From assembly GCA_031265725.1 (NCBI GenBank), contig JAISCH010000158.1, forward strand, positions 1-5,977: a stretch of DNA of 5,977 nucleotides. The letters are read 5' to 3'. Positions 1 through 4,511 of the stretch are shown one piece after another. Under the pieces are notes generated by a model that ran no database searches, was not told the origin of the DNA, and was given only the letters and a program-made list of their open reading frames with translations. The translations under genes were made by a program, and so were the position numbers. Origin of the DNA: Propionibacteriaceae bacterium (GTDB taxonomy: Bacteria > Actinomycetota > Actinomycetes > Propionibacteriales > Propionibacteriaceae). The first letter of the stretch is position 1. Each line of letters opens with the position of its first letter.

Positions 1-1000
1 TCGGGGCCTCGAAGCCGGGCACTAGGCGGTGGAAGGAGTTCACCGTCGGATTGGTCAATGCCAACAGGCTCGGCGCGTGGTGGAGCAGGCCGCCGATATA
101 CCAGCGGGCCAGGTCGGACAGCCCAGCGTAGCCAGCCTCGTCGTAGAACAACGGGACGCCGCCCTTCCACAGCGACTGGTGCACATGCATGCCGGAGCCG
201 TTGTCACCGAAGATCGGCTTCGGCATGAAAGTGACGGTCTTGCCAGCGTCCCAGGCGGTGTTCTTGATGATGTACTTGAACTTCATCACATCGTCGGCGG
301 CGGCCAGCATGGTGTTGAAGGTGTAGTTGATCTCGGCCTGGCCAGCGGTGCCCACCTCGTGATGGGCGCGTTCCACAGTCAGCCCGGCGTTCTCCAAGTT
401 GGTGACCATCACGTCGCGCAGGTCCGCGAAGTGGTCCAGCGGGGGAACGGGGAAATAGCCGCCCTTGTACTTCACCTTGTACGCACGGTTGCCGCCCTCC
501 TCCTCGCGGCCGGAGTTCCAAGCGCCAGCCTCGGAGTCGATGTGATAGAACGACTCGTTCTGCTTGGTCTCGAAGCGGGCCGAGTCGAAGATATAGAACT
601 CAGCTTCCGGGGCGAAGAAGGCCGTGTCGCCAATCCCGGTGCTGGCCAGATAGCTCTCCGCTTTGCGGGCGATATTGCGCGGATCGCGGCTGTAAGGCTC
701 CTTGGTCAGCGGATCGTGGACGAAGAAATTGAGCACCAGCGTCTTCTTGGCCCGGAACGGGTCCACGAAGGCGGTCGACGGATCGGGCAGCAGCGCCATG
801 TCGGATTCGTGGATCTTCTGGAAGCCACGGATGGACGAGCCGTCGAAGGCTAGGCCTTCCTCGAAGACTTCGGGGCCAAAGGCCTTTGCCGGGACAGCGA
901 AGTGCTGCATCACACCTGGTAGATCGCAGAACCGGATATCAACGGTCTCGACACCCTCAGTCGCTATGAAAGCTAGCAGGTCGTCGGCGCCTTGGAACAT
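1..1000 (-). CDS. glnA: Class I glutamine synthetase, N-terminal 333 residues (gene runs off the left edge)
   Basis: This gene encodes cytoplasmic glutamine synthetase, which joins ammonia to glutamate using ATP in a dodecameric enzyme central to nitrogen assimilation. The translation opens [11 protein letters not shown] and then shows the beta-Grasp region [14 protein letters not shown] (21-34), the latch-like DGSS at 53-56, the metal/ATP region PEAEFYIFD (131-139), [13 protein letters not shown] (213-225), the catalytic [10 protein letters not shown] (267-276), and [17 protein letters not shown] at the cut end. GlnA is normally about 470 residues, so roughly 140 are missing, including the region of the adenylylation tyrosine. 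The start is supported by GGAGG at 1013-1009, 8 nt before the ATG. The upstream pentamer array points to GlnR control. Identification is very safe; assigning it as GlnA1 rather than a paralogue rests on resemblance to Streptomyces and Mycobacterium GlnA1 sequences as remembered. Confidence 0.98.
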   Translation of the reverse strand, partial: MFQGADDLLAFIATEGVETVDIRFCDLPGVMQHFAVPAKAFGPEVFEEGLAFDGSSIRGFQKIHESDMALLPDPSTAFVDPFRAKKTLVLNFFVHDPLTKEPYSRDPRNIARKAESYLASTGIGDTAFFAPEAEFYIFDSARFETKQNESFYHIDSEAGAWNSGREEEGGNRAYKVKYKGGYFPVPPLDHFADLRDVMVTNLENAGLTVERAHHEVGTAGQAEINYTFNTMLAAADDVMKFKYIIKNTAWDAGKTVTFMPKPIFGDNGSGMHVHQSLWKGGVPLFYDEAGYAGLSDLARWYIGGLLHHAPSLLALTNPTVNSFHRLVPGFEAP

Positions 1001-1038
1001 ATTTATTTCCTCCACTAAGTCTTGATTGGACTCCCCCA

Positions 1039-1044
1039 ACGCTA
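1039..1044 (-). promoter_or_regulatory. Candidate -10 element of glnA
   Basis: On the minus strand TAGCGT fits the actinobacterial TANNNT -10 pattern. It would place the transcript start near 1032, about 32 nt before the ATG. No good -35 is visible at the expected distance. That is usual for a promoter that needs an activator, and the GlnR-type array is centred about 41 bp upstream of the inferred start. This is inference from pattern and spacing only. Confidence 0.4.
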
Positions 1045-1054
1045 GGCCCGAGTG

Positions 1055-1092
1055 GTAACCGATGAGTTGCGCTCAGGTAACAGCGGTGTAAC
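1055..1092. promoter_or_regulatory. GlnR-type box: four pentamers at 11-bp period
   Basis: Plus-strand pentamers GTAAC (1055-1059), GTTGC (1066-1070), GTAAC (1077-1081) and GTAAC (1088-1092) are each separated by exactly 6 nt. Read toward glnA they are GTTAC, GTTAC, GCAAC, GTTAC. The inner pair matches the published actinobacterial GlnR half-sites gTnAC-n6-GnAAC, and two such pairs in tandem make a full box. GlnR is an OmpR-type nitrogen regulator that commonly controls glnA. The array lies between divergent promoters, near -41 for glnA and about -40 to -77 for the rightward TA operon, so it could act on both. MtrA, which binds related GTAAC/GTCAC repeats, is an alternative ligand. Confidence 0.7.
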
Positions 1093-1098
1093 AGCCGC

Positions 1099-1125
1099 TT
1101 GGCCTCCGATAATCGTCCCTATAAT
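1099..1125 (+). promoter_or_regulatory. Promoter of the HTH/PIN toxin-antitoxin operon
   Basis: A perfect TATAAT lies at 1120-1125. A partial -35, TTGGCC, is at 1099-1104 with a short 15-nt spacer. Transcription would start near 1132, leaving a leader of about 40 nt that contains the ACAG repeats and the ribosome binding site. The -10 is convincing; the -35 is weak. Confidence 0.55.
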
Positions 1126-1136
1126 GTATGCTTGCA

Positions 1137-1163
1137 ACAGATGTGACAGTTACGACAGATAGG
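1137..1163 (+). repeat. Three tandem 9-bp ACAG repeats, probable antitoxin operator
   Basis: The units are ACAGATGTG (1137-1145), ACAGTTACG (1146-1154) and ACAGATAGG (1155-1163), consensus ACAG(A/T)TnnG. They are directly adjacent and lie just downstream of the inferred transcript start, ahead of the antitoxin ATG. Antitoxins usually repress their own operon, and excisionase-like proteins often bind short direct repeats, so a role as autoregulatory operator is inferred. The ACAG word also occurs at 1080 and 1091 inside the upstream pentamer array. Confidence 0.45.
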
Positions 1164-1172
1164 GGTGTGGGG

Positions 1173-1556
1173 ATGTCTCCGGTTTTGGTGGAGGACGCCA
1201 AGCGCGTCCGTCGTGCTCTTGCCGACGCCCGTGACCAGTCTGCGGTAGTGCTGTCCCGCGAGGCGTTGGAAAGGATCGCTCAGTGGCTGGACGCCGAGAC
1301 GCAGGGCCAGAAAGTGGTCATCACTGAAGGGCTGCGTGAGGTCACCCCGACAGACGCGGCGGCCATGCTGGGCATGTCCAGGACGCAGGTCCGCAAACTG
1401 ATGGACGAAGGCAAACTGCCGTTCAGAATGGTCGGGACGCATCACCGCATCCGCGTGGATGCCATCAACGCCTGGCTGAAGATCGAAGACGCCCGCCAAG
1501 AGGCGGCGATGGCCGAGTTGATGGCGCTGCAGAACGAACTGGGCCTGTTCGAGTGA
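1173..1556 (+). CDS. Excisionase-family HTH antitoxin of a PIN-domain TA module
   Basis: The 127-residue protein has an N-terminal helical segment (about 1-50) followed by a MerR/excisionase-like winged HTH (HTH_17 type) at about 57-102. It reads VTPTDAAAMLGMSRTQVRKL, then DEGKLPFRMVGTHHRIRVDAINAWL, the usual pattern of helix, turn, recognition helix and a wing with H-R-I-R. The last 25 residues (ARQEAAMAEL..) are helical and may contact the toxin. The ATG at 1173 is chosen because AGGGG lies 7 nt upstream. The in-frame ATG at 1128 falls before the transcript start predicted from TATAAT at 1120-1125. The stop overlaps the PIN gene by 4 bp. Such HTH_17/PIN_3 pairs are known as predicted type II TA systems; the antitoxin role here is inferred from domain and partner. 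Confidence 0.85.
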   Translation: MSPVLVEDAKRVRRALADARDQSAVVLSREALERIAQWLDAETQGQKVVITEGLREVTPTDAAAMLGMSRTQVRKLMDEGKLPFRMVGTHHRIRVDAINAWLKIEDARQEAAMAELMALQNELGLFE

Positions 1557-2161
1557 AACCGCCACAGGTCCCACCAGACCGCCCGATCCGCATCTATGTC
1601 GCGGATGCGGACGTTCTGTACTCGCGTTCACTGCGAGATTATCTGCTGTACGCGATGCGTGCCCGGCTGATCGCAGTGCGCTGGAGCGGGAGCATCCTGG
1701 CAGAGGTGATCGAGCACTTGATGGAGAACCGCAGCGGCTTCACCGCCGCCTCCGGCGAACGGTTGGTGCGGGCCATGAACGTGGCGTTCCCCAACGCCCA
1801 AGTCGATCCCGGACCCGGCGACTTCGCCGCACTGGTCGGCCTCGACCTGCCTGACGGGGACGACCGGCACGTCATAGCGGCTGCACTGGCCGCTGAAGCA
1901 GAATGCATCTGCACTCACAACGTGGGCGACTTCCCGGCTGAAGCGATGAACACGCTCGGCCTTAGGGTGGTCACACCTGACGACCTGCTGTGCCCGCTCG
2001 TCCAGGACTATCCAGATTCCATGCTGTGGGTCCACCACCAAGCACTGACTTTCTTGCCCGGTTCCACTAACGTCTCCACGATAGAAGCGTTACGAAAGGC
2101 ACACTCTCCCAAAACCGCCATACTCATAGCTCAAGCGCTTCAGCAACGCGAAAAAATGTGA
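1553..2161 (+). CDS. PIN-domain ribonuclease toxin (PIN_3 type)
   Basis: This 202-residue protein is longer than usual VapC toxins (about 130) and resembles the PIN_3 group, predicted Mg-dependent RNases. Motifs in order are YVADADVLYSRSLRDYLL (from 15; first acidic residue D18, with D20 where many relatives have N), WSGSILAEVIEHLMENR (44-60; candidate acidic residues E51/E54), DLPDGDDRHVIAAAL (98-112; D101, D104, R105, H106) and CTHNVGDFP (120-128; N123, D126). All expected active-site positions are present, so the nuclease looks intact. It starts at a GTG inside a GTGA overlap with the antitoxin stop and has no convincing ribosome binding site of its own, implying translational coupling. 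The final 40 or so codons use more A/T-ending triplets than the body. RNA target unknown. Confidence 0.85.
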   Translation: MKPPQVPPDRPIRIYVADADVLYSRSLRDYLLYAMRARLIAVRWSGSILAEVIEHLMENRSGFTAASGERLVRAMNVAFPNAQVDPGPGDFAALVGLDLPDGDDRHVIAAALAAEAECICTHNVGDFPAEAMNTLGLRVVTPDDLLCPLVQDYPDSMLWVHHQALTFLPGSTNVSTIEALRKAHSPKTAILIAQALQQREKM

Positions 2162-2454
2162 GAAGCTGAGCAGAATCTGGTGATGGATTCGAGGATCAGG
2201 AGTCCTAGCCGGGATCTTGCAGGAATTACCTACGAGACAGCAGCTATGAATCCAACTCCACTTGGTCATTATCATCCAATGCCGATGTGGAAGACGGTAT
2301 ACCTCATCAACTTGCCGGTGAACGAGTCATTGCGGCGGGACGCTAGCCTCGCTTGGTGGTCGAAACTTCAACGAATGAGCCGAGTTTAGTTTTTCTCGGG
2401 GTCCCCGCAAAGTATCGCAGCAAGCGTTGCGAGCGGAGAACTTTGTCGGGCCGT
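2162..2454. other. Non-coding gap between convergent genes
   Basis: This stretch separates the 3' ends of the PIN toxin (plus) and the AlkZ-like gene (minus). It has lower GC than its neighbours. It contains an 8-bp palindrome GGTATACC at 2296-2303 and a cluster of inverted repeats near the right end. A 69-codon plus-strand reading frame at 2180-2389 lacks a proper ribosome binding site and any recognisable motif, so it is not called. No tRNA or other RNA gene was recognised. Confidence 0.6.
2380..2445. terminator. Cluster of inverted repeats, possible bidirectional terminator
   Basis: Three hairpins lie close together: CCGAG (2380-2384) with CTCGG (2395-2399) around a T-rich loop; CGGGG-T-CCCCG (2397-2407); and CAAAGT (2408-2413) with ACTTTG (2440-2445), the last enclosing GCAA-GCG-TTGC (2420-2430). 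The last one sits about 10 nt after the AlkZ-like stop codon on the minus strand. None is followed by a clear U-tract in the direction of transcription, so termination is inferred from position and structure, as often in GC-rich actinobacteria. Confidence 0.4.
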
Positions 2455-3579
2455 CTAGTTGGACACGGTTACTTTTGCTTGGTCTTTGCCTAGGTAGTGG
2501 GCGTAGTTGGTGGCTGCTTCGACTAAGAGTTTTGGGTCTACGGTCTTACCTGTTGTGGGGTTGAACCAAGTTACTGTTATGGGGACCCGGCGGTCAGCGG
2601 GCAGTTTGTTCAGGGCGCTGCGGGATGCTGCGCGCCAGGTTCCGGCGCATACTCCGTCCACGGTTACGACTGGTTTGAAGATGCCGTTGCCACCGGGGCA
2701 GATCGAGGGGGCGTGGGCGGGGTCCAGCATGGCGGTTCGGTCGCGGTAGCCGAGCAGGTGCTCATCGAAGGCGGGGAGCAGGTCAACGCTGGGCGGGATT
2801 GGTCTCACGGGGTCGGTCAGCTTCGGGGCGATCCAGTACGAGCGGGAGTCGGATTCGATCCGGGCCACCTGGTCGCCGGCCAGCGTCAGGCCTTCGGCGA
2901 TTTCGCGTTTGCCCAGCCCTGACCACCAGGCCAGATCGTCCACTGTCACCGGCCCGTGGGAGGCGACATAGCTGGCAGCCAACTCGGCCAGCGCTTCCTC
3001 GCGGCCGAGGTCTCGGGGCTGCTTGATCCACTCATCGGCCAGCACCAGCAGCGGCTCGCCTTCGGCTACTGGCCCGAAGACCAGCGTCCCAGTCTGAGCC
3101 AGGAACCAGATCAGGTGGTATTTCCAGTGGGCTTCGATGTTGACGCCGCGCGCGGCGACCTCGCCCAACAGGACATCCCTGCTAGCCGCCCGGCCACCGG
3201 CCAGCAGGTCCACAACGCACTCACGCACCCGCTCAATTAGCTGCCGCTCCAGGCCGAGATGTGTCCGGCGCCGTTCGGCGCTGGCTCCCAGCACTTTCGC
3301 CGAGGTGAGCCGTTGCATCCAGCCCACGTCCTCGGCGGGCAGCGCATGAAGAGTCCCGCGCATCGGCCAGGACCGGACGATCTGTCCGTCCAGATACGCC
3401 TTCTCGACGTCGGCCAATGTCGATTGGGATCGCATTCCCACCGCCCACATCGAGGCGGGGAAATCCTGCGCCTGCATAGCCAGTAGATGACGGACGACCC
3501 TGACCGGCTCGCCCGATCCGTTTCCGGCCAAGAGCAGAGAGCGCAACCGCAGCCCGAGGAGATCGCGTTGACTGAGCAT
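2455..3579 (-). CDS. Winged-helix DNA-binding protein of the AlkZ/YcaQ (HTH_42) glycosylase superfamily
   Basis: At 374 residues this is a full-length HTH_42 (DUF1006) protein, a family including AlkZ and AlkX/YcaQ, glycosylases that remove bulky alkylated purines and unhook interstrand crosslinks. Visible motifs are LLAMQAQDFPASMWAVGMR (32-50), whose Q36-A-Q38 matches the AlkZ-type QxQ catalytic motif rather than the QxD of E. coli YcaQ; VRSWPMRGTLHALPAEDVGW (68-87); a winged-helix stretch ASHGPVTVDDLAWWSGL (206-222); DLLPAFDEHLLGYRDR (266-281); and near the C-terminus a GGNGIF..VDGVCAGTWR segment. The gene stands alone, divergent from vapBC and convergent with the PIN toxin. No biosynthetic cluster for a DNA-alkylating antibiotic is seen nearby, so general repair is likelier than self-resistance. 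The last 45 or so codons use many A-ending triplets. Family is sure; enzymatic activity is inferred. Confidence 0.9.
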   Translation of the reverse strand: MLSQRDLLGLRLRSLLLAGNGSGEPVRVVRHLLAMQAQDFPASMWAVGMRSQSTLADVEKAYLDGQIVRSWPMRGTLHALPAEDVGWMQRLTSAKVLGASAERRRTHLGLERQLIERVRECVVDLLAGGRAASRDVLLGEVAARGVNIEAHWKYHLIWFLAQTGTLVFGPVAEGEPLLVLADEWIKQPRDLGREEALAELAASYVASHGPVTVDDLAWWSGLGKREIAEGLTLAGDQVARIESDSRSYWIAPKLTDPVRPIPPSVDLLPAFDEHLLGYRDRTAMLDPAHAPSICPGGNGIFKPVVTVDGVCAGTWRAASRSALNKLPADRRVPITVTWFNPTTGKTVDPKLLVEAATNYAHYLGKDQAKVTVSN

Positions 3580-3585
3580 CGTCTC

Positions 3586-3591
3586 AATTTA
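3586..3591 (-). promoter_or_regulatory. -10 element suggesting a leaderless transcript for the AlkZ-like gene
   Basis: On the minus strand TAAATT (3591 to 3586) fits TANNNT and is followed by 6 nt and then the ATG at 3579. Transcription would therefore begin at or very near the A of the start codon. There is no good Shine-Dalgarno sequence before this ATG (only GAGAC, too close), which agrees with leaderless expression, common in actinobacteria. No strong -35 is visible. Confidence 0.45.
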
Positions 3592-3641
3592 CCGTGCTGG
3601 CCACCCATCGGCGCACTCTCGCCGGTGGTGTGTGCATCGAC

Positions 3642-3671
3642 TGTGTATCTATATGTGTATAGGAGTGTGTA
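3642..3671 (+). promoter_or_regulatory. vapBC operator: TGTGTA repeats at 12-bp period plus an inverted repeat over the RBS
   Basis: TGTGTA occurs at 3642-3647, 3654-3659 and 3666-3671, exactly 12 bp apart, with the last copy ending directly at the vapB ATG. Overlapping them is a perfect inverted repeat CTATA-TGTG-TATAG (3649-3662) that runs into the ribosome binding site AGGAG (3661-3665). VapB-VapC complexes usually bind repeated or palindromic sites over their own promoter, so autorepression is inferred. An A/T-rich -10 (TATCTA, 3646-3651, or TATATG, 3650-3655) lies within the same block. Confidence 0.55.
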
Positions 3672-3878
3672 ATGCGGACCAATATTGATCTCGACAATGA
3701 ACTGATTGATGAAGCGATGCGACTGGGCGGGCTTACCACCAAGAAGGCGGCTGTGGAGGTGGCGTTGCGGGAGTTTGTTGACAAGCGCAAACGGGCTGAC
3801 CTGCGGGATTTGTTCGGCAAGATCCCATTCCAGGAGGGCTACGACTACAAAGCTCTTCGGATGGGTGTCCAGCCGTGA
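3672..3878 (+). CDS. vapB: VapB-family antitoxin
   Basis: This 68-residue protein matches the short VapB_antitoxin group: [35 protein letters not shown] (22-36), then a basic [14 protein letters not shown] and an aromatic/acidic tail ([12 protein letters not shown]). The N-terminal half forms the strand and helices of the DNA-binding part. The tail after GKI is the usual VapC-binding extension. The start is fixed by AGGAG 6 nt before the ATG. Its TGA overlaps the VapC GTG by 4 bp. The protein neutralises the adjacent PIN toxin and probably represses the operon with it, which is established for the family but not shown here. Confidence 0.95.
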   Translation: MRTNIDLDNELIDEAMRLGGLTTKKAAVEVALREFVDKRKRADLRDLFGKIPFQEGYDYKALRMGVQP

Positions 3879-4291
3879 TCCTGATCGATTCTTCAGTGCT
3901 GATCAGAGCTATCGGGTCGAAGCGTCCATCAGCCGCAGTCGAGGAACTGGCTTGGATTATCGAACTCGGGCTGCCATTCGCTATCTGCCCATATGTCTAC
4001 CAAGAAGTGCTGCAAGGAGTAGCCGACGAAGCGGCATTCAGCAAAACCCAACTTTATCTGGACACCCAGGAATGGCTATGGCTGCCCGACAACCTCGACA
4101 CTTACCGCAAAGCCGCGAAGATGTACTGGACTCTGCGCCGCAAAGGCATAACAGTCCGTAGCACAATAGACGTCCTGATCGCACTCACCGCCATTGAGCA
4201 CGAAGCGTTTTTATTGCACGAAGACACTGACTTCGACCAAATCGCCAAAGTCTTCCCAGAACTAAAAATCGCCAATCTCCGCAACCCGTGA
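3875..4291 (+). CDS. vapC: VapC-family PIN-domain ribonuclease toxin
   Basis: The 138-residue protein has the VapC layout: [13 protein letters not shown] with D5; [12 protein letters not shown] with E44; [32 protein letters not shown] (93-124) with D99 and D117/D119. All four acidic positions expected for Mg-dependent RNA cleavage are present, so the toxin appears intact. VapC toxins typically cut tRNAs or rRNA; the target of this one cannot be read from sequence. Translation starts at the GTG of the GTGA overlap with vapB, without a strong ribosome binding site, implying coupling. It is unrelated in detail to the longer PIN toxin at 1553-2161, so the two modules are not duplicates. Confidence 0.95.
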   Translation: MILIDSSVLIRAIGSKRPSAAVEELAWIIELGLPFAICPYVYQEVLQGVADEAAFSKTQLYLDTQEWLWLPDNLDTYRKAAKMYWTLRRKGITVRSTIDVLIALTAIEHEAFLLHEDTDFDQIAKVFPELKIANLRNP

Positions 4292-4292
4292 C

Positions 4293-4374
4293 ACCGGGGA
4301 TCTTAGGCCCCAGCCGGTCTGGTTCTTTCGCCTTGCCAGACCACGCGCTGAGCGCGGCTCGATGGCTAGCATCG
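4293..4374 (+). terminator. Hairpin cluster after vapC, probable terminator
   Basis: Just past the vapC stop lie GGGG (4296-4299) with CCCC (4308-4311); a perfect 7-bp stem GGTCTGG (4316-4322) with CCAGACC (4336-4342); CGCGC-TGA-GCGCG (4344-4356); and CGATG-GCTAG-CATCG (4360-4374). An alternative pairing ACCGG (4293-4297) with CCGGT (4314-4318) would compete with the second stem. No U-tract follows. The position between vapC and the next promoter suggests transcript termination or insulation. Confidence 0.5.
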
Positions 4375-4394
4375 TTGGGAGTAGGTAGTAGCCC

Positions 4395-4432
4395 TCAACC
4401 CAGTTGTCACTGTTTGGTGACAATTCGGTGAT
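4395..4432. promoter_or_regulatory. Palindrome within a GlnR-like pentamer array upstream of the peptide-binding protein gene
   Basis: A perfect inverted repeat TTGTCAC-N6-GTGACAA spans 4404-4423. Its halves are also pentamers in an 11-bp series: TCAAC (4395-4399), GTCAC (4406-4410), GTGAC (4417-4421), GTGAT (4428-4432), each 6 nt apart. The middle two fit gTnAC and the outer two are one base off the half-sites gTnAC/GnAAC. The array ends 5 bp before the inferred -35, a usual place for an activator. GlnR, MtrA (GTCAC-type repeats) or an unrelated dimeric repressor using the palindrome are all possible. Confidence 0.45.
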
Positions 4433-4436
4433 TACA

Positions 4437-4466
4437 TTGAACTTTATGTACTCCCGCGGGTACGGT
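4437..4466 (+). promoter_or_regulatory. Candidate promoter of the peptide-binding lipoprotein gene
   Basis: A -35 of TTGAAC (4437-4442) and a -10 of TACGGT (4461-4466, fits TANNNT) are separated by 18 nt, placing the transcript start near 4473 and a leader of about 39 nt before the TTG start. Confidence 0.45.
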
Positions 4467-4511
4467 TAAGCGCTGTCAAGTGGGCACATGCCCCATACCT
4501 TTGGAGGAACA

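Noticed and set aside
29..853. Long plus-strand open frame opposite glnA
   Set aside because: It lies antisense to a clear glnA, has low-complexity V/G/R-rich composition and no RBS; it arises from the codon bias of the real gene.
1128..1130. ATG upstream as an alternative start of the antitoxin
   Set aside because: It lies 3 nt after the TATAAT box, before the predicted transcript start, and has no RBS; ATG at 1173 has AGGGG at good spacing.
1119..1631. Minus-strand open frame across the antitoxin gene
   Set aside because: Antisense to a gene with a recognisable HTH domain and RBS; its product shows no family motif.
2090..2275. 61-codon minus-strand open frame overlapping the PIN gene end
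   Set aside because: Mostly antisense or intergenic, with no motif or RBS.
2296..2303. 8-bp palindrome GGTATACC as an operator
   Set aside because: Isolated, short, with no promoter or gene start nearby; expected by chance at this scale.
2180..2389. 69-codon plus-strand open frame in the intergenic gap
   Set aside because: No usable RBS (GGTG abuts the ATG), no recognisable domain, atypical codon use, and its end overlaps the hairpin region.
2162..2454. tRNA gene or attachment site that could explain the islet
   Set aside because: No cloverleaf, no T-loop signature and no matching direct repeats at the two ends of the TA-glycosylase-TA block were found by eye.
2783..3448. Several open frames on both strands inside the AlkZ-like gene
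   Set aside because: Arginine/serine/proline-rich shadow products in a gene whose own frame has consistent family motifs from end to end.
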